Part shown: positions 57,052-64,000 of the stretch, in pieces | How the letters are laid out: every line of letters starts with the position of its first letter | Position numbering within the stretch: position 1 is the stretch's first letter | Source of the DNA: JAHFUA01 sp963733935 | GTDB lineage: Bacteria > Acidobacteriota > Terriglobia > Terriglobales > Acidobacteriaceae | Reading direction: 5' to 3' | Assembly: GCA_963733935.1 (NCBI GenBank) | Contig: CAVTEQ010000015.1 | Span: 434,001 to 498,000, forward strand | Length of the DNA stretch: 64,000 nucleotides | Translations under genes and position numbers: made by a program | Notes under the pieces: generated by a model | The model's input: only the letters and a program-made list of their open reading frames with translations | What the model was told of the DNA's origin: nothing | The model's database searches: none

Positions 57052-57645
57052 TTGGCATCCGAATACTTCCAAATCGAAACCACCAACGGCGCCACCATCC
57101 TGCGCCTCACCTCCGAGGACGGCACCAACCGCCTAACGCGCGCTTGCGTGCAGTCGCTGGCAAAGGCCGTCCAGGAGCTGGCGCACTCCCCGCGCCCGCT
57201 CATCATCACTGGAAATCAGAAGTTCTTTTCCGCTGGAGCCGACCTCAACGAGATCGCCACGCTGGACGGCGCGGAGGCGTTCGCCTTCTCGCAAGCGGGG
57301 CAGATGATGACCGATACGGTGGACGAATTTCCCGCCCTCGTGATCGCCGCCGTCAACGGTTATTGCATGGGCGGAGGCATGGACCTGGCGCTGGCCTGCG
57401 ATCACCGCATCGCTTCGCCGCATGCCATCTTCGGACATCGGGGCGCCGCACTCGGCCTGATCACCGGCTGGGGAGGCACGCAGCGGCTGGCGCGGCGCAT
57501 TGGCGCTGCCCGGGCGAGCGAGATGTTCGTTCCCGCCGAGAAGGTGGACGCACGCCGCGCTCTGCGCTATGGGCTGGTGGACCGCCTCTCGGACGATCCA
57601 GTTGCAGAAGCGCTGCGCTGCGTCCAGCACTGGATCGATCGATGA
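57052..57645 (+). CDS. Short crotonase-family protein without the usual catalytic glutamates
   Basis: The 197-residue product starts at TTG 57052, 21 nt after the mutase small subunit. It has the crotonase oxyanion segments KFFSAGADLNEI and NGYCMGGGMDLALAC. The first catalytic Glu (GGGCEL in typical hydratases) is Asp here and the second (GQPEVKLG in typical ones) lies in FGHRGAALGLITGWGGTQRL, where Gly is found. The usual C-terminal helices are short. It may act as an isomerase, hydrolase or decarboxylase, not a hydratase. Confidence 0.75.
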   Translation: MASEYFQIETTNGATILRLTSEDGTNRLTRACVQSLAKAVQELAHSPRPLIITGNQKFFSAGADLNEIATLDGAEAFAFSQAGQMMTDTVDEFPALVIAAVNGYCMGGGMDLALACDHRIASPHAIFGHRGAALGLITGWGGTQRLARRIGAARASEMFVPAEKVDARRALRYGLVDRLSDDPVAEALRCVQHWIDR

Positions 57646-57646
57646 G

Positions 57647-57817
57647 CTATGCCGCCTCGGAATCTTCCTCGGGATCGGGAATCGTGGAAGGCGGATCGCT
57701 CGCCGGATACGTATCCTCGATAGTCTGGTCCATCCCTCTTTCCCGCTTCTCGCGTTCGTCTCCCGGTTGAGTTGGATTGGGATCGTCTTTGAGCTTTTGC
57801 TTGTTTTCGTCAGCCAT
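57647..57817 (-). CDS. Small acidic protein with TYPASDPPS motif
   Basis: From the ATG at 57815-57817, with GGGAGG 6-7 nt upstream, the product is 56 residues, very hydrophilic, begins MADENKQKLKDDPNPTQPGD and carries DTYPASDPPSTIPDPEEDSE at its end. The TYPASDPPS phrase is known to me from many short bacterial proteins of unknown function. It is convergent with the crotonase and divergent from the carboxyltransferase gene. Confidence 0.6.
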   Translation of the reverse strand: MADENKQKLKDDPNPTQPGDEREKRERGMDQTIEDTYPASDPPSTIPDPEEDSEAA

Positions 57818-57944
57818 GAAGTGCCTCCCCAAATCTTGCCGCTTGGCCGTTGGACGGGATGCATCCCCGGATTGGATGCTCGCCGGCCCCCGCGAGACGT
57901 TTGCGCCCGCTTGCGCCGCTGTTGTACCGTAAGCCATCCTCTTG

Positions 57945-59651
57945 ATGCCCGACCATTCCCAGCCCGCCTCGGCCGAGCTTCCGCCCAACATCCTGAAATC
58001 CACCGTGGATGCCACTTCTGCGCGCTACGAGCGGAACATGCGCTACATGGCCGAACTGGTCGCTAGTTGTCGCAACGACGAGGAGAAGATCCGCGACGGC
58101 GGTGGTGAGAAGGCCATCGAAGCGCAGCACAAGAAAGGGCGCCTGACGGCGCGCGAGCGTATCGCTCTGCTGCTCGATCCGGGCACGGAACTGTTCGAGC
58201 TTGGCCTCTACGCCGCTCACGGCATGTACGAGGAATGGGGCGGCGCTCCGGCGGCGGGCGTGATCACCGGGCTGGCTCGCATCCACAGCCGGCTGCTGAT
58301 GATCATCGCCAACGACGCCACTGTGAAAGCCGGCGCTTTCTTCCCCATGACGGCGAAGAAGGTAATCCGCGCGCAGAACATCGCCCTCGAGAACCGCATC
58401 CCGACCATCTACCTGGTGGACTCTGCCGGTGTCTTCCTGCCCCTGCAGGAGGACGTGTTCCCCGACACCGACGATTTCGGCCGCGTCTTTCGCAACAACG
58501 CGGTGATGTCGGCCAAGGGCATTCCGCAGATCGCGGCCATCATGGGCATGTGCGTGGCCGGCGGCGGATACCTTCCCGTGATGTGCGATCACATCCTGAT
58601 GACCGACGGCAGCGGCCTCTTCCTCGCCGGGCCGGCGTTGGTGCAGGCCGCCATTGGGCAGAAAGTTGACGCCGAGAGCCTGGGCGGCGCCGCCATGCAC
58701 GCGCAGATTTCCGGCACCATCGATTACCGCGAGCCCAACGACGAAGCCTGCATTGTGCGCATCCGCTCGCTGGTGGAGAAGATGGGCTATCGCCGCCAAT
58801 CCGTCTGGGACCGCAAGCAGCCCGAGCCGCCGCTGCATTCCGCCGAAGAGCTCTATGGCATTTACGAATCCGATCCCGCGCGTCCTTACGATATGAAGGA
58901 CATCCTGGCGCGCATTTTGGACGGCGGCCGCTTCGACGAGTACAAGGCGGAATACGGCGAGACCCTGATCTGCGGCTTCGCGCGCATCGGCGGCTTTGCC
59001 GTGGGCATTGTCGCCAACCAGAAGAAGCACGTCACCGTGCTCGATGATCACGGACAGAAGCGCGTGGAGTTCGGCGGCGTGATCTACACCGAGTCGGCGG
59101 AGAAGGCCGCGCGCTTCATCATGGACTGCAACCAGAACCTGGTGCCGCTGATCTTTCTGCACGACGTTAACGGCTTCATGGTCGGACGCGACGCCGAATG
59201 GAGCGGCATTATCAAGGCGGGCGCCAAGATGGTGAATGCGGTATCGAATTCCGTGGTACCGAAGATCGCTGTCATCATCGGCGGCTCCTTCGGCGCCGGA
59301 CACTACGCCATGTGTGGCAAGGCCTATGATCCGCGCTTCATGTTCGCCTGGCCGAGCGCGCGCTATGCCGTCATGAGCGGCGACTCGGCCGCTGGAACGC
59401 TGGTCGAGATCAAGCTCAAGCAACTGGAGCGCGGCGGCAAGAAGCTGAGCGACGAGGAAAAGAAAGCGTTGTACGAGTCGGTGAAGCAGACCTACGACGC
59501 GCAGCAAGACCCGCGCTACGGCGCCGCCCGGCTGTGGATCGACCGCATCATCGATCCCATGGAGACGCGCGACGCCATCGTGCGGGCACTCGAAGCTGCA
59601 GCGCTGAATCCCGACGTGGCCGAGTTCAAGGTGGGAGTACTGCAGACGTGA
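57945..59651 (+). CDS. Acyl-CoA carboxylase carboxyltransferase subunit (methylcrotonyl-CoA type)
   Basis: The carboxyltransferase moves CO2 from biotin to acyl-CoA. From the ATG at 57945 the product is 568 residues: two crotonase-like halves. The N-terminal half has GGAPAAGVITGLARIHSR and KVIRAQNIALENRIPTIYLV; the C-terminal half has FLHDVNGFMVGRDAEWSGII and GGSFGAGHYAMCGKAYDPRF. This pattern is closest to methylcrotonyl-CoA carboxylase beta, the leucine degradation enzyme. The biotin carboxylase subunit is not next to it. The GxxExxY gene overlaps its stop codon by 4 nt. Confidence 0.88.
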   Translation: MPDHSQPASAELPPNILKSTVDATSARYERNMRYMAELVASCRNDEEKIRDGGGEKAIEAQHKKGRLTARERIALLLDPGTELFELGLYAAHGMYEEWGGAPAAGVITGLARIHSRLLMIIANDATVKAGAFFPMTAKKVIRAQNIALENRIPTIYLVDSAGVFLPLQEDVFPDTDDFGRVFRNNAVMSAKGIPQIAAIMGMCVAGGGYLPVMCDHILMTDGSGLFLAGPALVQAAIGQKVDAESLGGAAMHAQISGTIDYREPNDEACIVRIRSLVEKMGYRRQSVWDRKQPEPPLHSAEELYGIYESDPARPYDMKDILARILDGGRFDEYKAEYGETLICGFARIGGFAVGIVANQKKHVTVLDDHGQKRVEFGGVIYTESAEKAARFIMDCNQNLVPLIFLHDVNGFMVGRDAEWSGIIKAGAKMVNAVSNSVVPKIAVIIGGSFGAGHYAMCGKAYDPRFMFAWPSARYAVMSGDSAAGTLVEIKLKQLERGGKKLSDEEKKALYESVKQTYDAQQDPRYGAARLWIDRIIDPMETRDAIVRALEAAALNPDVAEFKVGVLQT

Positions 59652-60076
59652 ACGACGACGCCATCGACGACACCCACCACGGAGGCACGGAGACACAGAG
59701 GGGACTTGTTCTTGAGGAACTTACGAACAAGATCATCGGTGCCGCTATCGAAGTGCACCGAGAGCTTGGTCCTGGACTGCTGGAATCAGCTTATGAAGAG
59801 TGCCTCTGTCACGAATTTCGGCAGCGCGGCATCGAATTTGAGCGCCAAGTCCCGCTTCCGGTCGAGTACAAGGGACTAAAACTTGAATGTGGCTACCGAC
59901 TGGACGTGGTCGTAGAAGACGCAGTGATTTTGGAATTGAAGTGCGTCGAACGGGTGTTGCCGGTACATGTCGCACAATTGATGACCTATCTCAAGATGAC
60001 AGGCAGAAAAGTAGGACTGCTCTTCAATTTCAAAGTTGAGTTGCTGTCGCGAGGCATTGTCCGAAGAGTTCTTTGA
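59648..60076 (+). CDS. GxxExxY protein (PD-(D/E)XK-like), N-terminus encoded by repeat
   Basis: From GTG 59648 (overlapping the previous stop) the product has 142 residues. The family mark GxxExxY is in ELGPGLLESAYEECLCHEFR. The nuclease-like part has YRLDVVVEDAVILELKCVER, with Asp and E-x-K residues like a PD-(D/E)XK core. The first 20 or so residues (THHGGTETQRG) come from a CACAGAG-family repeat inside the gene. No function is established for this family. It lies in the leucine-degradation cluster but is surrounded by repeats, so it is likely a recent arrival. Confidence 0.75.
   Translation: MNDDAIDDTHHGGTETQRGLVLEELTNKIIGAAIEVHRELGPGLLESAYEECLCHEFRQRGIEFERQVPLPVEYKGLKLECGYRLDVVVEDAVILELKCVERVLPVHVAQLMTYLKMTGRKVGLLFNFKVELLSRGIVRRVL
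59670..59701. repeat. Repeat arm, CACGGAGGCACGGAGACACA, inside the GxxExxY gene
   Basis: The words CACGGAGG, CACGGAGA, CACAGAGG follow one another in the first codons of the GxxExxY gene. It is a half-copy whose complement lies near 60079. Confidence 0.75.
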
Positions 60077-60078
60077 TC

Positions 60079-60150
60079 TCGGTGCCTCCGTGTCTCCGTG
60101 GTAGGTTTTATTTCAACAAAGTCCACCACAGAGGCACTGAGACACGGAGG
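60079..60150. repeat. Hairpin repeat, CTCCGTGTCTCCGTGG family
   Basis: Left arm GGTGCCTCCGTGTCTCCGTG, right arm CACAGAGGCACTGAGACACG. It starts 2 nt after the GxxExxY stop codon. Confidence 0.8.
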
Positions 60151-60217
60151 AATCGGAAGAGAGAGTGGTCTTGAGTCGTAGAGTTCGTATGACCTGCCCA
60201 ATGATTGAATGGCTCAA

Positions 60218-60248
60218 CCTCTCCGTGCCTCTGTGTCTCCGTGGTAGG
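60218..60248. repeat. Half-hairpin, CTCCGTGCCTCTGTGTCTCC
   Basis: Single arm of the same family. It is preceded by ATGATTGAATGGCTCAA, a piece of the ATTGAGCC family, so two repeat families touch here. Confidence 0.7.
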
Positions 60249-60264
60249 TCTTTCGGGGACCAGC

Positions 60265-61140
60265 GTGATTGAGAGAATCAAACTGATCGAGTGCCCGCGC
60301 GACGCCTGGCAAGGGCTGGCAGGGCTGATTCCCACGCCAGTCAAGGTGGCATACCTACGCGCGCTGATCGGCGCGGGCTTCAAGCATCTGGATGCGGTCT
60401 CCTTCGTCTCGCCCAAAGCGGTGCCGCAAATGGCCGACTCGGAGGAAGTGCTACGCGAACTCGATCCGCCCGATGACGTGGAGATCATCGGGATCGTGGT
60501 CAACGAACGCGGCATGGAGCGCGCCATCAACAGCGAAACCGTGACCGTGGTCGGGTATCCGTACTCGGTCTCTGAGACCTTCCTGAAGAACAATGCGCGG
60601 CAGACGCTGGAGGAATCCATCGAAACGCTGGAAAAGATCAAGCAGGATGCCGACAGCGTGGGCATGGGCGTAGTGGCCTACATCTCGATGGCGTTCGGCA
60701 ATCCTTATGACGACCCCTGGAATCCAGGCGAGGTGGTCGAGGCCGTGCGCCTGCTTGCCGACATGGGCGTTAGCGCCATATCGCTGGCCGACACCGTGGG
60801 CCTCGCCGATGCCGAGCGGATCGAAGACGTGGTTTCGGCCGTGGTGCCGCAATTCCCCGCTGTCGAGATCGGAGTGCACCTTCACGGACGGCGCGAGGAC
60901 ACGGCCGAGAAAATCCTGGCGGCCTATGATTCCGGCTGCCGCCGCTTCGACTCAGCCATCGGCGGGGTGGGCGGATGTCCCTTCGCGCAGGACCTGCTGG
61001 TGGGCAACATCCCGACTGAAGTAGTGCTGGAGGCGCTCGCGAGCCGGGAAGTCGACCTGCCCATCCGCAAGCCGCTCGACGCGGTGCTGAAGATGAACGC
61101 CGACATCACCGACAAGCATGCGGCGCCGGTGAAACAGTAG
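60265..61140 (+). CDS. Hydroxymethylglutaryl-CoA lyase-like
   Basis: It should split HMG-CoA into acetyl-CoA and acetoacetate, the last step of leucine breakdown. From GTG 60265, with GGGGA 6 nt upstream, the product is 291 residues. IKLIECPRDAWQGLAGLIPT replaces the usual VRDGLQ motif, with C-P-R-D-A-W-Q in its place; HLDAVSFVSPKAVPQMADSE and GGVGGCPFAQDLLVGNIPTE (containing the signature Cys) are typical. The EVxPRDGLQ change means the substrate could differ. It follows the carboxyltransferase and precedes a methylglutaconyl-CoA hydratase-like gene. Confidence 0.83.
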   Translation: MIERIKLIECPRDAWQGLAGLIPTPVKVAYLRALIGAGFKHLDAVSFVSPKAVPQMADSEEVLRELDPPDDVEIIGIVVNERGMERAINSETVTVVGYPYSVSETFLKNNARQTLEESIETLEKIKQDADSVGMGVVAYISMAFGNPYDDPWNPGEVVEAVRLLADMGVSAISLADTVGLADAERIEDVVSAVVPQFPAVEIGVHLHGRREDTAEKILAAYDSGCRRFDSAIGGVGGCPFAQDLLVGNIPTEVVLEALASREVDLPIRKPLDAVLKMNADITDKHAAPVKQ

Positions 61141-61180
61141 GTAGAAAGCAGGAAACAGGACGCGGGAGGCATCCGTGCAG

Positions 61181-61213
61181 CACTCGGTACTCGGTACTTG
61201 GTACTCGGTACTC
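61181..61213. repeat. Half-hairpin, ACTCGGT word family
   Basis: Words ACTCGGT, ACTCGGT, ACTTGGT, ACTCGGT in tandem without the opposite arm, just before the ATG at 61219. Half-copy of the 25371 family. Confidence 0.7.
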
Positions 61214-61218
61214 TAAGT

Positions 61219-62001
61219 ATGGATCTCAAGACCATCCTCCTCACCGAATCCGACCGCGTCGCCACCCTGACCTTCAACCGTCCTGAAAAGCGCAATGCCA
61301 TCAGCTATGAACTGATCGAGGAGTTGTTCCTCGCACTGGCGGCGGCAGAGCGCTCCGACGCCGAAGTGCTTATCATCACCGGCGCCGGTATGGCGTTCTG
61401 TTCGGGGATGGACCTCGACAACCTTCGCGCCATCACTACTCGCTCGTCCGCTCAAAATCTGGCGGACTCGCAAACCATGGCCAAGCTGTTCCGCTCCATC
61501 TATGAATTTCCCAAACCAACGATCGCGGCGGTGAATGGAGCGGCCATGGGCGGAGGATGCGGCATCGCCACGCTCTGCGACTTTACGGTTGCATCCGACG
61601 AAGCCAAGTTTGGCTACACGGAAGTAAAAATTGGCTTCCTGCCGGCCATTGTCTCCACTTTTCTCATTCAGCAGGTGGGCGAGAAGCGCGCTCGCGACCT
61701 GCTGATGACTGGACGCATCTTCTCCGCCGAGGAGGCCAAGGGACTCGGCATCGTGACCGATGTTGTATCCGGTGAACAGCTCATGGAATGGGCACGCGAG
61801 CTAGCGGGCACGCTCATGCTGGCGAGCCCGGCATCGCTGCGCGCGACCAAGCGCCTGCTTTCAGCGTTTGCCAAAGAGACGCTCGACCGCCGCATCGCGC
61901 TCGCGGTAGAGGAAAACGCGCGCATCCGCTCCACCGACGATTTCCGCGAAGGCATCACCGCCTTTCTCGAAAAGCGCAAACCGCGCTGGAGTGGCAAGTA
62001 G
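61219..62001 (+). CDS. Enoyl-CoA hydratase, methylglutaconyl-CoA hydratase-like
   Basis: The 260-residue product begins MDLKTILLTESDRVATLTFN. It has AFCSGMDLDNLRAIT and NGAAMGGGCGIATLCDFTVA for the oxyanion hole; the second catalytic Glu is kept in FGYTEVKIGFLPAIV, while the first position is Gly, as is usual in methylglutaconyl-CoA hydratases. With the HMG-CoA-lyase-like and carboxyltransferase genes it fits the leucine pathway (Liu cluster). It is followed immediately by a thioesterase gene. Confidence 0.85.
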   Translation: MDLKTILLTESDRVATLTFNRPEKRNAISYELIEELFLALAAAERSDAEVLIITGAGMAFCSGMDLDNLRAITTRSSAQNLADSQTMAKLFRSIYEFPKPTIAAVNGAAMGGGCGIATLCDFTVASDEAKFGYTEVKIGFLPAIVSTFLIQQVGEKRARDLLMTGRIFSAEEAKGLGIVTDVVSGEQLMEWARELAGTLMLASPASLRATKRLLSAFAKETLDRRIALAVEENARIRSTDDFREGITAFLEKRKPRWSGK

Positions 62002-62442
62002 ATGTCCGCTCCCGAGGCCGCACGCCGCTGCCTGATGAACGAGACGCGGCTGCGGGTGCGCTACGTTGAAACCGACCAGATGGGCGTGGTCTATCACAGC
62101 AACTTTCTGATCTGGTTCGAGGTGGGACGCGTCGAGTTCCTGCGCCAGCTCGGCTTCACCTACCGCGACATGGAGCGCGAGGACGGCTGCTACATTGCCG
62201 TAGTGGACGCGCGCTGCCGCTACAAGGCCCCGGCGCGCTATGACGACGAAATCCTGGTGCGCACGTTCTTCAAGAACCTGCGCGCTTCGCTCATTCACTT
62301 TGGCTATGAAATTTTCCGCGAGCCCGACATGACGCTGCTGGCCGAGGGTGAGACGACGCACATCGTCACCGACGCGCAGTTGCAGCGCCGCGAGCTGCCC
62401 GCCAAATATCGGGAGGCGTTCGCGCGGGCGATGGGACAATAA
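62002..62442 (+). CDS. 4-hydroxybenzoyl-CoA thioesterase-family protein (YbgC-like)
   Basis: The 146-residue product begins MSAPEAARRC. RVRYVETDQMGVVYHSNFLI with the catalytic Asp region and FEVGRVEFLRQLGFTYRDME are typical of YbgC/FadM hot-dog thioesterases. Its ATG directly follows the previous gene's stop (TAGATG), so the two are in one operon. It probably hydrolyses short-chain acyl-CoA; in the cluster it may free CoA from pathway intermediates. Confidence 0.87.
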   Translation: MSAPEAARRCLMNETRLRVRYVETDQMGVVYHSNFLIWFEVGRVEFLRQLGFTYRDMEREDGCYIAVVDARCRYKAPARYDDEILVRTFFKNLRASLIHFGYEIFREPDMTLLAEGETTHIVTDAQLQRRELPAKYREAFARAMGQ

Positions 62443-62521
62443 TTCACCGCCGAGACGCCGAGGTCGCCGAGAACTTCTTTTGCCGATGCAACTCGGCGCT
62501 CTCGGCGGCTCGGCGGTGAAA
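62443..62521. repeat. Hairpin repeat, CGCCGAG word family
   Basis: Left arm TTCACCGCCGAGACGCCGAG (8-bp words CGCCGAGA, CGCCGAGG), right arm CTCTCGGCGGCTCGGCGGTG. It lies between the thioesterase gene and hutH. Confidence 0.85.
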
Positions 62522-62527
62522 TAAACC

Positions 62528-64000
62528 ATGCAGGCTCTCCACATCAACGGCAACGACCTCACCCTGGAAGACCTGAGAGAGGTCGTGTACGAGCGCCGGC
62601 CGGTGCTGCTGGCCGCCGATGCGCGGCAAGCGGTCGAGCGCGCCCGCGCCGTGGTGGAAGATCAGCTCGCGCAGGAGCGGGTGGCCTATGCCGTCAACAC
62701 CGGCGTCGGCAAGCTGGCGACGGTGCGTATTCCGGCCGAGCAGATCGGCGAACTTCAAATTAACCTGATGCGCTCGCACGCGGTCGGCGTCGGCGATCCG
62801 CTCAGCGAGCGCGAGACCCGCGCCATGATGCTGCTGCGCGCCAACTCCCTCGCCAAGGGCTTCTCCGGCGTGCGCCCGGTGCTGATCGACCGGCTCTGCG
62901 AAATGCTCAATCGCGGCGTCCATCCCGTGGTTCCATCACAGGGGAGCGTGGGCGCTAGCGGCGATCTCGCGCCTCTTGCGCACTTAGGTCTCGTAGCGAT
63001 CGGGGAGGGCGAAGCTAATCTCGAAGGGGCACGCATCTCCGGTGCTGAAGCTTTGCGGCGCGCCCGCATCGCGCCGCTGGTGCTCGAAGCAAAAGAAGCC
63101 GTCTCACTCATCAACGGCACGCAGGCCATGCTGGCAGTTGGGACACTGGCCTTGCTTGCCGCCGAGATCCTGGTCAATAGCGCCGATGTGATCGGCGCGC
63201 TTACCCTCGACGCGCTGTACGGCACGGACGTGGCCTTCGATCCGCGCATACAAAAGGTCCGTCCTCATGCCGGGCAGGCGCATACCGCGCAGAACCTCAC
63301 GCGCATGCTGGCCGGCAGCCAGATTCGGGAATCGCACCGCGCCTGCAGCCGCGTGCAGGACGCCTACTCGCTGCGCTGTATGCCGCAAGTGCACGGCGCT
63401 GTCCGCGACACGCTCGCTCACTGCCGAAACGTCTTCAACGTCGAGATGAACTCCGCCGTCGACAACCCGCTGGTCTTTGCGGCGAAGGACGGGAGCGGCG
63501 ACATTCTCTCCGGCGGCAACTTCCACGGCGAGCCGGTGGCGTTCGCGCTGGATTTTCTTGGCATTGCACTCTCGTCGCTCGCGGGCATCTCGGAGCGGCG
63601 CATTGAGCGGCTGGTGAATCCTGCCCTGAACGAGGGGCTGCCCCCCTTCCTGGCGCCCGGCGCCGGGCTGCACTCCGGCTTCATGATGGCCCAGGTGACC
63701 GCCGCGGCACTGGCCAGCGAGAACAAAGTGCTGGCGCATCCCGCGTCGGTGGATTCGATCACCACCTCGGGCAACAAGGAAGATTACGTTTCCATGGGGA
63801 TGAACGGCGCGCTCAAGCTGAAGCGCATTCTCGCCAACGTGACCAACGTGCTGGCGATTGAAGCCATCGCCGCCGCCCAGGCGCTGGATTTTCTGGCTCC
63901 GCTCAAGACCAGCGCACGCGGACAGAAGGCAGTTGCGGCGGTTCGTTCTGTATGTGCGCCGGTAGAGCGCGACCGCGTGCTCGCGCCGGACTTCGCGCGC
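62528..64000 (+). CDS. hutH: Histidine ammonia-lyase, C-terminus cut by window edge
   Basis: HutH deaminates histidine to urocanate. From the ATG at 62528 (MQALHINGNDLTLEDLREVV) the frame stays open to the end of the window, 491 codons of an expected 510 or so. GSVGASGDLAPLAH contains Ala-Ser-Gly at residues 143-145, the triplet that cyclises to the MIO cofactor; AYAVNTGVGKLATVRI is also typical. No hut partner is visible in the window. Confidence 0.95.
   Translation, partial: MQALHINGNDLTLEDLREVVYERRPVLLAADARQAVERARAVVEDQLAQERVAYAVNTGVGKLATVRIPAEQIGELQINLMRSHAVGVGDPLSERETRAMMLLRANSLAKGFSGVRPVLIDRLCEMLNRGVHPVVPSQGSVGASGDLAPLAHLGLVAIGEGEANLEGARISGAEALRRARIAPLVLEAKEAVSLINGTQAMLAVGTLALLAAEILVNSADVIGALTLDALYGTDVAFDPRIQKVRPHAGQAHTAQNLTRMLAGSQIRESHRACSRVQDAYSLRCMPQVHGAVRDTLAHCRNVFNVEMNSAVDNPLVFAAKDGSGDILSGGNFHGEPVAFALDFLGIALSSLAGISERRIERLVNPALNEGLPPFLAPGAGLHSGFMMAQVTAAALASENKVLAHPASVDSITTSGNKEDYVSMGMNGALKLKRILANVTNVLAIEAIAAAQALDFLAPLKTSARGQKAVAAVRSVCAPVERDRVLAPDFAR

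Noticed and set aside
57810..59696. Minus-strand frame of 628 codons opposite the carboxyltransferase
   Set aside because: It is the shadow of a GC-rich gene; no family likeness, and the plus-strand protein is clearly real.

Overview
The window looks like a piece of chromosome from an acidobacterium (phylum Acidobacteriota, probably class Terriglobia). This is inference from content: high G+C; the futalosine menaquinone enzyme MqnA; a Gram-negative envelope set (KdsA, a KdsD homologue, MlaE/MlaF, a TolC-like protein); a large secreted Ig-like lipoprotein; serine/threonine kinases with TPR-type tails; and many intergenic hairpin repeats. No prophage, insertion sequence, CRISPR array or rRNA was seen. 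One tRNA, tRNA-Pro(GGG), was found.

Layout. 1-4 kb: str operon on the minus strand (rpsL, rpsG, fusA, tuf; tuf is cut by the window edge) with a good promoter and a leader of about 330 nt. 4-6.7 kb: a large divergent lipoprotein. 6.8-11.6 kb: a PCP_red-like protein, nusB, a VOC-lumazine synthase fusion, then crotonase, 3-hydroxyacyl-CoA dehydrogenase and thiolase. 11.7-20 kb: MlaE/MlaF, dprA-topA, mqnA, a DksA/TraR-type protein, GNAT and HAD proteins. 20.4-24.6 kb: a tiny flagellar-rod-like gene with a decayed tandem copy, a zinc-ribbon kinase with a large membrane C-terminus, and the tRNA. 24.6-31.2 kb: a minus-strand envelope cluster with pyrG, kdsA, a thioredoxin-fold protein and a kdsD split in two. 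31.4-42.2 kb: a secreted protein, an orphan antitoxin, a multi-PAS hybrid kinase, HtrA, a DMT transporter, an amidohydrolase and an M20 peptidase. 42.6-45.1 kb: a heavily decayed kinase-TPR pseudogene. 45.1-53.9 kb: anti-sigma-like ATPase, an isopropylmalate-synthase-like protein, aldehyde dehydrogenase, truA, a TolC-like protein, a glycosyltransferase and a HicBA pair. 54-62.4 kb: an acyl-CoA catabolic cluster (coenzyme-B12 mutase large and small subunits, two crotonases, carboxyltransferase, HMG-CoA-lyase-like enzyme, thioesterase) that fits leucine/valine breakdown. 62.5-64 kb: hutH, cut by the window edge.

Two window-wide patterns stand out. First, more than 20 intergenic sites carry hairpin or half-hairpin repeats. 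They fall into several sequence families that do not resemble each other, but most share one design: each arm is a degenerate tandem of a 7-8 bp word. They often touch stop codons and sometimes run into coding sequence; one cluster surrounds and enters a GxxExxY (PD-(D/E)XK-like) gene. Second, single-base frameshifts occur in fusA, pyrG, htrA, an EamA gene and an aldehyde dehydrogenase (twice), and possibly in kdsD. Because fusA and pyrG are normally essential, sequence or assembly error is the first explanation. The mutase large subunit carries the active-site pair expected of isobutyryl-CoA mutase (Phe and Gln) and not that of methylmalonyl-CoA mutase (Tyr and Arg).
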